Below, in pieces: positions 54,980 through 64,000 of a stretch of DNA of 64,000 nt. Both the position numbers and the translations under genes were made by a program. Numbering within the stretch: position 1 is the first letter of the stretch; each line of letters starts with the position of its first letter. The notes under the pieces were generated by a model. That model did no database searches, was not told the DNA's origin, and saw only the letters and a list, made by a program, of their open reading frames with translations. Origin of the DNA: Bufo bufo (Eukaryota > Chordata > Amphibia > Anura > Bufonidae); the NCBI RefSeq assembly GCF_905171765.1, contig NC_053392.1, positions 451,892,722-451,956,721 on the forward strand. Direction: 5' to 3'.

Positions 54980-55320
54980 TAGGGCTGAAACGATTACTCG
55001 ATTAAATCGAGTAATTCGACACAAAAAAATCCTCGCTGCAAATTTTTTGCATCGAAGATTCGTTTGTGTCATGTGACCACGGAGCGATAGTGAAGCGCTT
55101 GCTATTACTCCCGCTCCGTGGTCTCCCGCTGCGCTTGAAATACTCACCTTTCCAGCAGGGGGACTCTGGACACTTCACAGCACATCCATGGTCCTGCGCT
55201 GCACTGACCTCCTGACGTACGCACGCCGTGACCTGACGCTCTGTGTGATGTCAGGCGCAGAGCAGCGCGGAATTATGGAGTGTCGGTGTTGCCCCTGCTG
55301 GAAAGTTAAGTTTTTCCGTT
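54980..55320. mobile_element. hAT-like MITE (TAGGGCTGAAACG family), 3'-truncated
   Basis: TAGGGCTGAAACGATTACTC followed by the same text as 40290-40615 ('gtcatgtgaccacggagcg', 'gcccctgctggaaag'). It stops before the minisatellite region. Confidence 0.8.
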
Positions 55321-55837
55321 ACGCCATTCGCCGCACTGGAAAAATATTTTTACATTTAATAGTATGGACATTTTCAGACACGATGTCCATGATGTTTATT
55401 TTTTTTTTGTTATTTATGCATTAATATTTTTATGCTACGGAAAGGCGGGTGATTAAAATTTTTATATTTTCAACTTTTTTATGGTTATGTAGCTCATGTT
55501 TGAGGCTACAAGACTCACTATTTTTTTTTATTCTGTACCATCATGTTTCTTATAGATCCATGATGGTACTAGAATTACTCATTTCTGATAGAATTGCAGC
55601 TTCAACACCCTAGGTCTCTTCATAGAGACCCAGCATATTAAATTCAATTACGGGCATCTTAATTGGTCGCAGAGGATGCCAGTAAGAAGCCTGGAAGTGC
55701 GTGCTCCCAGGTTTTTGAGCTATGAGATGCCGTAATGACTGTGATTGGTATTTGTCCCGGACGAAGTCCCTAGCCACGGGTCTCTGCTATTTGAAACAGC
55801 GTAGACCCCACCCGGCCATGGCGCCAGCTGCATTTGC
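55321..55837. other. Unclassified repeat
   Basis: AT-rich then GC-rich, with 'cagcttcaacaccctaggtc' type text. No coding sequence; likely a decayed dispersed repeat. Confidence 0.35.
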
Positions 55838-55840
55838 TTA

Positions 55841-56291
55841 GGCTACTTTCACAATCTCGTTTGGTGTGGATCAGTCATTGATCTGCACTGATAATGCAAC
55901 CGCATGCATCCGTTCAGAACGGATCCGTTTGTATTATCTTTTACATTGCCAAAACGGATCCGTCTTGAACACCATTGAAAGTCAACGGGGGGCGGATCAG
56001 TTTTGCATTATGTCAATGAAAACTGATCCGTCCCCATTGACTTACATTGTGTGTCAGGACGGATCGGTTTGCCTCTGCATCGTCAGGCGGACATCAAAAC
56101 GCTGCAAGCAGCATTTTAGTGTCCGCCTCCAGAACGGAATGGAGGCGGAACGGAGGCAAACTGATGCATTCTGAGAGGATCTTTATCTATTCAGAATGCA
56201 TTAGGGCAAAACTGATCCGTTTTGGACCGCTTGTGAGAGCCCTGAAATGGATCTCATAAGCGGAAACCAAAACGCCAGTGTGAAAGTAGCC
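55841..56291. mobile_element. PIF-like MITE
   Basis: GGCTACTTTCACAATCTCG to GTGTGAAAGTAGCC with perfect TTA duplication (55838-55840, 56292-56294). CGGATCCG and AACGGATCCG motifs inside. Confidence 0.87.
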
Positions 56292-56758
56292 TTACCCATC
56301 TGGTAGCAAAAGGGTAAAGGGATTTTGCAGTGCAAAGATACTGATGACCTATTACAATCACTGCTAATCTGTGTTTCTTGAAGTCTCCATAAAAGCACAC
56401 CTTAGACTGCCTTCTCCTGATAGGACAAAACACAGAGGTTTAAAAACCTCTCCCCTCCAACACCAAAGTGTTTTAACAGAACCATTAAATACAGAAGGAC
56501 GATAACTAGCAAAATTAAAGAAATACCTGTGCTTTCACAGATATTTCCAGAAAACAGGACTACAAGTGAGTTTAGTAACCATTTCCCATGTCAGGTCCAT
56601 AACAGCACATCTGAGACTTAACAAAAAACTACAAGGATTAGGGTGGCACAATAACACAAAGGATCTTCTGGCCAAACGCCATGTCCTTATTGGAAAAAAT
56701 ATGTCCAATTTATAATGCTTTGTAAAAATGTCAATTCTTTTCCATGTAGCAGCTCTAC

Positions 56759-57413
56759 TAGGGCTGTAACGAGTAATCGACTAAATCGAGTAATTCGACA
56801 AAAAAATAAATCCTCAATGCTTAGTTTTTACATCGAGGATTCGTTTGTGTCACGTGACCATGGTGAGGGAGTGAAACCCTTGCCATTACTCCAGCTCCGT
56901 GGTCTCCCGCTGCGCTCGGAATACTCACCTTTCAAGCCTCCGGACACTCCACAACACATCCATGGCCCCGCCTGCACTAAACTCCTGACGTGCTGTGTGA
57001 CGTCAGGCGCAGAGCAGCGAGGAACGATGGAGTGTCAGCGGCGCCCCTGCTGAAAAGTTAAGTTGGTGCGACTAAGGCCGCAACCAATGACGCTGTGCAC
57101 TCCGGGTGTCAGGAGGAGCGGGGGGAGCTAAAGGCACTGGGGGTATGGGAGAGCTAAAAGCACTGATTGGAACGGAGCCGATACCACTGGGGGATAGTGG
57201 AGCTGATGGCACCGGGGGGGGAACTGATGCACTTGGGCTGATTGCACAGGGGGGAACGAAGCGTGTTAGGGACTGATGGTAGGGTGGGTCTGATGAGTTT
57301 TTATAAAGGAAAAACAGTCTTAATTCATTTTTTTCTTATTAGATTACTTGATTAATCGTAAAAACAATCGGTAGAATACTCGATAACTTAAATAATAGTT
57401 TACTGCAGCCCTA
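56759..57413. mobile_element. hAT-like MITE (TAGGGCTG family), complete copy
   Basis: TAGGGCTGTAACGAGTAATC to TACTGCAGCCCTA with perfect 8-bp duplication AGCTCTAC (56751-56758, 57414-57421). The interior has only four degenerate forms of the 'gagctgacggcactgggg' unit (57125-57235), in contrast to the ~65-unit array at 40715-42365. Confidence 0.93.
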
Positions 57414-57442
57414 AGCTCTACATATCTGTTCTATACAAGTAA

Positions 57443-57697
57443 GGGCTCATTCAGACGGCCGTATGCTGTCCGCAAAAATACTGAATGCTATCCGTTTTTT
57501 TGCGGATCCGCAAAAAAACGGATCTGCAAAAAAACGGATAGCATTCAGTATTTTTGCGGACCCATAGACTTCAATGGGGCCATGTCCTGATTTTCACGGA
57601 CAAGTATAGGACATGTTTCATTTTTTTTGCGGATCCGCAAAAAAACGGATAGCATTCAGTATTTTTGCGGACAGCATACGGCCGTCTGAATGAGCCC
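57443..57697. mobile_element. PIF-like MITE, 255 bp
   Basis: GGGCTCATTCAGACGGCCG to CGGCCGTCTGAATGAGCCC with perfect TAA duplication (57440-57442, 57698-57700). Nearly a perfect palindrome; contains repeated 'tttttgcggatccgc'. Confidence 0.93.
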
Positions 57698-59438
57698 TAA
57701 ATGAGCTTTCTGCCCAGGAGGCTGCCATTGACCTGGTCAAGTGGGCTTTTTAATGCTGACAGTGATTTGCCCTTAGCCACAAATTTTAAGTTGCCTTCTT
57801 TCTCTCATTAGGGCCAGCAAACTGAATAAACAGGTTCTTGTCAACTCTCCAATCCTAATGTCTAGATTATGTAAGGTTGACGCTTGCTCATTCCTAGGAT
57901 TGGCACAAAAGGATGGAAATATTATATCCCGGAATCTATGAAAGGGAGTGGAAACCTTGGGCATAAAACTAGGAACTAACTTAAAAATAAGCTTGGAAAT
58001 ATTATATCTGGAAATCTATGAAAAGTTGACTTGCTCATTCCTAGGATTGGCACAGCGATCACCACAGCATGGGGAAGGGGCGATTGTCATGCCATCGCTC
58101 ATCCCCATGCTGTCTAAGGGTTTGCCAGCAGCAGCAGCCGGCACAATCTGGCACAATCTGCCACTAGCAAATGATTATTTTTAAGCGTGCTTAAAATATA
58201 TCCCGATCGGCAGCAGTATTAAACTGCAAGGTGTTCACTAACGAGTGCTCATATGAATGCTAGTTAGCGACCATCTGCTGAAAAATCGGCAGGTGTAATA
58301 CAGACTTAAGTGTACAGGACGAAAGGACTAGGTAATAATATTATATGGAATATTAGGGGGATATCTGAAGAACCATCATTAAACCACACCAGGAGGCAAA
58401 TTTCTTCCAGACTAAGGTATATTTTAGATGCGTTAAAGACTTTCTACTACATAAAAGTGTCTGGACTACTCTTTCCAAAAACCCTTTTTCTAACAAATAC
58501 GACTTCTCAGAATTAATGCTAACAGCTTTAGCATCTGGAATTTGGTATGATTTACTGGATCCTGGGTCAATACATCTGGAAGTGCTGGTAGAAAAATTGT
58601 GTTCTACACTAAGCCTTCAGCAGCCCGAACCAGATCCTCCTGGGCAAACAAGGAACTATCAGAATCTGTCATGAATATTTGTAGAACTTTGGGTAACAGC
58701 AGAGGGGGAAAAGCATAAGCTAGATTAAATGTCTATTTTGGGTAAACACAACCACAGCTGTGGGGTAATCCCTAGATACAGGGAGAAGAATTGGCCTCTT
58801 TGCATTTTTCCCCCCCTCGATGCAAAAATATCAATGGAATTCACCAATGGAGTTAATACTTTGGGACAAAAGGGACCATTCTCTTATGCGGTAACTGAGG
58901 AAATCTGTCTTTACATTGAGAGCACTTCAAATGCACTGCTTAGAGTGACTACCAGCTTTTCTGCTCAGACAGAAATCTTTTGCAAGAGGAATTGTAGACG
59001 AGTGTCTTGGACCCCACTTGAAAGATGTTTACTTGATAGCCACCAGGTCAATCATATCTTTACCTCCCATATACAGACAAAATCTATAAGGATGTCTAAA
59101 AATACTTTTCGACTAGAGGTCTGAATTTACCCAATATGCAATTCAACCTAAGGACTGAAGGAATTGAAGTGTGATTTAAACGTGTCAGCTGGTTCTTCTA
59201 CTACTGGAGTCTGCTACTACCAAAATATTGTCCAGATTGATCTCAGTCTCTGGGCTGCCACCACCTCGGCCATGATTTTTGTGAAAATGCGAGGTGCTTA
59301 AGATAACCTGAAGAGTTGGCATGAACATTGGAAATGGTGAATACTATGAGTGTACATATACAGAGATACTGACATGACTAACAAATTGGTATACAATAGT
59401 AGGCGTCTTTCAAACCTATTGTTGCCATAACTGGCTTA

Positions 59439-59932
59439 GGGTACTTTCACACTTGCGGCAGAGGAATCCGGCAGGCAGTTCCGTCGCCGGAACTGCCTGC
59501 CAGATCAGTCAAAACGTATGCCAACTAATGGGATTTGTAAGACTGATCAGGATCCTGATCCATCTTACAAATGCAATGAAATGCCAGATCCGTCTTTCTG
59601 GTGTCATCTGGAAAAACGGATACAGGATTTATTTTTTTATTTTTTTCCATAGGCATGTATTAGTGCAAGATCCGGCATTCAAAATGCCGCACTGCCAGAT
59701 TCGTCCTTTCGGTCTCCGCGTTCAAGTGTTCCGGATTTTTGGCCAGAGATAAAACCGTAGCATGCTGCAGTATTCTCAGTCCTGAACAGTCAAGATTGAA
59801 CTGAAGACATCCTGAACGGATTTCTCTCCATTCAGAATGCATTAGGATAAAACTGATCAGTTCTTTTCCGGTATTGAGCACGTAGGACGAAACTCAATGC
59901 TGGAAAAGAAAAACGCTAGTGTGAAAGAACCC
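59439..59932. mobile_element. PIF-like MITE in DIRS-3
   Basis: GGGTACTTTCACACTTGCGG to GTGTGAAAGAACCC with perfect TTA duplication (59436-59438, 59933-59935). Confidence 0.87.
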
Positions 59933-61105
59933 TTACCTTTTAGCTCCATCTTGAATTTGTGGTAGAATGCAAATTTTTGGGTTTATAATTTATAATTCTG
60001 AATTTCCCAGTTTCTTTACAAGGAAGAGACTAGAGTAGTGACCTGTACCACATTGTTCCCTAGGAACTGGTTGAACTGCTTCCAGCTGAATTTAATTTTT
60101 GACCCCTTCATTTATTAGGATTTGTTGAGGGCATGGCAGACTGGTAAGGATGAACTTTTGAGAGGGAGCAGACTTTGATTGGGGTTAAAGAGAAAGTTCC
60201 TTCCCTTACCATAACTCAATCTACTTAATTTTCCTTCATCTTTCAGTCTCTCTTGATACTGCTGCCTAGCCAAAAATAAATAAATATTATATTTTTTTTT
60301 TTCTGAATTCTTCCTTTTGCCAGAATTGTGAATCATTTGAAATTATAAAGAAACATAAATGCAGACTGCTGTCTTTCTCCTAAGCCCCCAAAAATCTCAT
60401 TCTGTATAGACTTGCTTCTTTAGAATTTCTATTTGAAGAGTGGCTTTAAATGCTTTAATCATTTTATTTTCTAAAACAGGATTTTTTTTATATATATATT
60501 TATTATCCTTAGCGAAAACAAGTAATGTTTCCCCTTTTTGTAAATCAGAGATTACCTTGTCTTCAGAATCAGTAACTACAATAAATCTGTTTCTTGGAAG
60601 AAAACGCCAGGACTTTTGGAGCAGCTACAGAATCCCTAGAGGAGAGGTCTGATTAAATTGCCTCTTTAACCAGGACTCTGATTTCTTCCAGAAAATTTGA
60701 CGATTCCCCTTCAATCACCATGAAAGTACAGTCATTAAAAAAAAGGTTTAGCATGGGAAGGAGGGTAACCATTTTTCAAACATCCCACATATATTGGGCT
60801 TGCTTAAGGTCTTCAGAAATGCTCATCCACTAACTGTAGCACTGCCAGCACGCAGTAGTTTTGGTGCCATTTCAGCCAGGAACTTCCAATGGAAGCTCCC
60901 ATCACCTCTTTGGCTGTCTGCCCTTTGACAGGACAGGAAAAAGCACTGGTGCTGGAGAGGAAGGGTGAGGTTTTGAAACCTCTGTTTTTCCCTGTCCTAT
61001 CAGGGGAAGGCAGTCTCAGGTGTGTTGTTATGGAGAGAACTGGGGGAAATCACCTTAAAGGGCCTGTCTGAGAAAATTAAAAATCTTGGACAAGCCATCC
61101 AATAG

Positions 61106-61485
61106 TATATTAGTATAACAGAACAGAATGAGGGGGGCGGCACCGCCGATGTCTACAGGTAATGATGGATTCTTATGTGCACCTGTCTATAGCAAAAGTG
61201 ATTGTGGTACTCAGCCTCAAACGAAAATAGTCCATGCAATAACACGAGTTAGATAAACAGGAAAGGCGGCACTCACCACTGTAGCAAAGAACTCCTTTAT
61301 TCTTAAAACAAGATACAATATAAATAGGGCTGGGGCGGACTCTTGCCTCTACACAGACCTCTTCGCGTCCAGTGTAGAGGCAAGAGTCCGCCCCAGCCCT
61401 ATTTTTATTGTATCCTGTTGAAAGAATAAAGGAGTTCTTTACCACAGTGGTGAGTGCCGCCTTTTCTGTTTATCTAACTCGTGTT
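61106..61485. mobile_element. 380-bp insertion with 15-bp target duplication and a 33-bp-arm hairpin
   Basis: 'caagccatccaatag' occurs at 61091-61105 and 61486-61500, bracketing the insert. Inside, 61322-61354 and 61372-61404 are perfect inverted repeats around a 17-nt loop, and the outer text (61226-61310 against 61405-61485) is also largely complementary. A long target duplication points to retroposition; the hairpin architecture resembles Penelope-type or other retroelement ends. Source unknown. Confidence 0.75.
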
Positions 61486-61500
61486 CAAGCCATCCAATAG

Positions 61501-62011
61501 CCTGAAGCAAGAAATGATGGTATACTCAACCTCTTCTCCCGCACCAATCTCTGTGGCACAGTGAGGTCTTCCAGCTCTTTGTTTACAAACAGCAAGGGTG
61601 ATGTGCTGGTATATGGTACATGACCACCCAAAGCCAGTACCTAAAGATAGTAATTGGCTCTAGCAGTCATGTGCCATGGTGTCTGTGTCATGCATGGTCA
61701 CTTTAGATGTACAGCAGGTGATCGCTGTAGCCAACCACTGTCCTCAACATTAGGACCCCTTCACTCGACCGTATTTCTTGGTCCGCATCAGTTCTGCAAC
61801 TTTGTGGAACTGGTGTGAACCCATTCATTTCAATTGGGCTGCAAAAGATGCAGACAGCACACCGAGTGCTGTTCGCATCTATAGTTCCATTCCACAGCCC
61901 CACAACAAAAAAAAAAAGAGCATGGACAATAGTAGGCATTTCTATCACAGGGCTGGTCGCGTGTGTTCCACAAAATGTAGAACGCACATGGCCGGTACCT
62001 TGTTCCTCTAG
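61501..62011. other. Unclassified, with a PIF-like fragment
   Basis: Near 61752 'aggaccccttcactcgaccg' resembles a PIF-like MITE end. A minus-strand open frame (61703-62215) runs across two repeat boundaries and has no recognisable domain, so it is not called. Confidence 0.45.
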
Positions 62012-62510
62012 TCCAGTGCTTCTCAAATAGTGGGGCGCGCCCCCCAGGAAGGGGCGCCAGACTCCGTAAAGGGGGGCTCGTTCAGGGCCGGCCTTTGGGG
62101 TGTGCGAATTTCTTCTGTATAATGCCGGCAGGCATGCCGGGCGGCCGGCGCATCCCTCAGTGATGTCACGTGCCTGCGCCGCCTGCTTTATGAATGAAGC
62201 AGGCGGCGCAGACAAGTGACGTCACTGAGGGACGCGCCGGCCGCCCGGCCCGCCTGCCGACATTATACAGAAGAAATTCGGATATACGGTACTATTAGGA
62301 GTGAGGGGGGCATGTTTAATAACTTTAAACGGCGGCGGGGGGCACACAGAATCTGTGGATGGCACCGTTATGGGCTGGGGGGTCTGTGGATGGCACATAT
62401 ATAACAGTGCCAGCCACAGATCCCCCCCATAAGTGTCCGTCATCCACAGATCCCCCCATAAGTGTCCGTCATCCACAGATCCCCCCATAATTTCCCGCCT
62501 CTATACTGGC
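62012..62510. mobile_element. hAT-like fragment with palindrome and short tandem repeat
   Basis: 'cagtgcttctcaaatagtgg' at 62015 is a hAT-type end. A palindrome spans 62100-62285 ('cgaatttcttctgtataatg' and complement) around a GC-rich core. At 62425-62490 the unit 'ccccccataagtgtccgtca' repeats. The right end was not identified. Confidence 0.6.
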
Positions 62511-62697
62511 TTCCCCATACATCTAATATTTATATTAGAGTATAGAGAAAGTTGCTACCAGACACTTCTGGAGGTGTCTCCCATTAGAACAAAGGGATTG
62601 GGTTGATCCTGGTAAGGAGATCCCCACACACAGTGTGAGCGCCTAACTTGACGTTCTCTGTGGGTTCAGTCGACAAAAGACTAACGTGTAGGCCAGC
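62511..62697. other. Short unclassified stretch
   Basis: No repeat ends or coding sequence seen before the F1 left end. Confidence 0.35.
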
Positions 62698-62701
62698 TTA
62701 A

Positions 62702-64000
62702 CCACCTCAGCCCCCCTAGCTTAAACACCCTTAATGACCAGGCCACTTTTTACACTTCTGACCTACACTACTTTAACGGTTTATTGCTCGGTCATGCAAC
62801 TTACCACCCAAATTAATTTTACCTCCTTTTCTTCTCACTAATAGAGCTTTCATTTGGTGGTATTTCATTGCTGCTGACATTTTTACTTTTTTGTTATTAA
62901 TCGAAATTTAACGATTTTTTTGCAAAAAAATGACATTTTTCACTTTCAGTTGTAAAATTTAGCAAAAAAAAACGACATCCATATATAAATTTCTCTCTAA
63001 ATTTATTGTTCTACATGTCTTTGATAAAAAAAAAAAATGGTTTGGGTAAAAGTTATAGCATTTACAAACTATGGTACAAAAATGTGAATTTCCGCTTTTT
63101 GAAGCAGCTCTGACTTTCTGAGCACCTGTCATGTTTCCTGAGGTTCTACAATGACCAGACAGTACAAACACCCCACAAATGACCCCATTTCGGAAAGTAG
63201 ACACCCTAAGGTATTCGCTGATGGGCATAGTGAGTTCATAGAACTTTTTATTTTTTGTCACCAGTTAGCGGAAAATGATGATTTTTTATTTTTTTTTCCT
63301 TACACAGTCTCATATTCCACTAACTTGTGACAAAAAATAAAAACTTCTATGAACTCACTATGCCCATCACGAAATACCTTGGGATGTCTTCTTTCCAAAA
63401 TGGGGTCACTTGTGGGGTAGTTATACTGCCCTGGCATTTTAGGGGCCCAAATGCGTGCAAAGTAGTTTGAAATCAAAATCTGTAAAAAATGGCCGGTGAA
63501 ATCCAAAAGGTGCTCTTTGGAATGTGGGCCCCTTTGCCCACATAGGCTGCAAAAAAGTGTCACACATGTGGTATCTCCGTATTCAGGAGAAGTTGGGCAA
63601 TGTGTTTTGGTGTGTCTTTTTACATATACTCATGCTGGGTGAGAGAAATATCTCGGCAAAAGACAACTTTTCCCATTTTTTATACAAAGTTGGCATTTGA
63701 CCAAGATTAAATATCTTGGTCAAATGCCAACTTTGTATAAAAAAATGGGAAAAGTTGTCTTTTGCCGAGATATTTCTCTCACCCAGCATGAGTATATGTA
63801 AAATGACACCCCAAAACACATTTCCCAACTTCTCCTGAGTACGGCAATACCACGTGTGACACTTTTTTGCAGCCTAGATGCGCAAAGGGGCCCACATTCC
63901 TTTTATGAGGGCATTTTTAGACATTTGGATCCCAGACTTCTTCTCACGCTTTAGGGCCCCTAAAAAGCTAGGGCAGTATAAATACCCAACATGTGACCCC
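62702..64000 (+). mobile_element. F1 giant palindromic element, copy D (left part)
   Basis: CCACCTCAGCCCCCCTAGC after TTAA (62698-62701), then the same text as copy B, with palindrome centres near 63285 and 63705. Runs off the window. Confidence 0.8.

Larger units (their letters stand above)
56640..58020 (-). pseudogene. DIRS-3 tyrosine recombinase, split by two MITEs
   Basis: From 57960 to 57860 the minus strand reads MPKVSTPFHRFRDIIFPSFC then TLHNLDIR, matching the FLPKVV...LPSFC...LDVRR block of DIRS-1. After the MITEs, 56752-56700 reads AATWKRIDIFTKHYKLDI, keeping the Tyr region, and 56690-56645 gives DMAFGQKILCVIVP, the C terminus. A duplicated bit of the same region follows at 57975-58055. 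No intact frame. Confidence 0.8.
56380..61045 (-). mobile_element. DIRS-type retrotransposon, element 3 (relic)
   Basis: Complementary ends: 56395-56465 ('gactgccttctcctgatagg') against 60955-61040. An internal complementary trace lies at 56598-56625 ('tccataacagcacatctgag'). Recombinase text is at 56640-58020, RT traces near 59250-59300 (minus strand FTKIMAEV) and near 60005-60060 (minus strand, text like GTGHYSSLFLVKK). Everything is frame-broken. It is invaded by a hAT MITE and two PIF-like MITEs. Confidence 0.8.

Noticed and set aside
61355..61371. Second hammerhead-like motif in the 61.1-61.5 kb hairpin
   Set aside because: The loop lacks CUGANGA and GAAA cores on either strand.
61703..62215. 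170-codon minus-strand frame
   Set aside because: Crosses boundaries of a PIF-like fragment and a hAT-like palindrome; no domain.
1..64000. tRNA or rRNA genes
   Set aside because: No cloverleaf with A/B-box text or rRNA-like conserved blocks was noticed while reading; a tRNAscan-type search was not possible.

Overview
This window is vertebrate nuclear DNA, most likely from an anuran amphibian with a large, repeat-rich genome. The evidence is three spliced exons of a vertebrate afadin (AFDN/MLLT4) gene on the minus strand, buried in DIRS retrotransposons, Tc1/mariner copies, a CR1/L2-type LINE, hAT and PIF/Harbinger-like MITEs and many TTAA-flanked foldback elements, a mix typical of frogs. 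The species assignment is inference.

Host gene. The AFDN exons run right to left: 46330-46227, 16861-16800 and 4059-3854. Their split codons join in frame (AG+A, then T+TG), each has AG/GT splice borders, and the conceptual protein follows afadin through the linker before the DIL domain (...DSDR...GMVKP.IR...LPASIEFRE...EDSFLSAIINYTNSS...). The two introns are about 29.4 kb and 12.7 kb, almost entirely transposons, so nearly everything else here is intron content. No other host exon was recognised.

Layout. 1-2.5 kb: right part of a giant palindromic TTAA-flanked element (called F1 here) with a MITE-derived satellite. 2.8-4.5 kb: TTAA foldbacks, one abutting the splice acceptor of the DIL exon. 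4.6-7.6 kb: a Tc1 element carrying three nested insertions. 7.9-9.3 kb: two foldbacks sharing one TTAA. 10-14.8 kb: a Tc1 relic, then a LINE with four insertions. 14.8-16.5 kb: a probable Penelope-like fragment with a hammerhead-ribozyme-like core. 17-25.5 kb: L1 relic, then a Tc1 element containing a near-complete DIRS (18.1-23.0 kb), then a hAT MITE with a C-rich minisatellite. 25.8-30.5 kb: a second DIRS. 34.1-40.0 kb: piggyBac-like ends enclosing F1. 40.3-45.9 kb: an inverted F1 copy holding a hAT MITE with about 1.65 kb of 25-bp minisatellite and a 2.2-kb PIF-type hairpin. 47.5-49.5 kb: a second LINE. 49.7-56.3 kb: PIF-type MITEs and unclassified repeats. 56.4-61.0 kb: a third, ruined DIRS. 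62.7-64 kb: start of another F1 copy.

The best leads are the short phase-0 GT-AG intron shared by the gag genes of two divergent DIRS elements, the hammerhead-like motif, the F1 architecture (a ~375-bp monomer in alternating orientation plus a tandemly amplified MITE), and a foldback sitting at the branch-point distance of an AFDN exon. All mobile-element genes seen are broken by at least one stop, frameshift or deletion.
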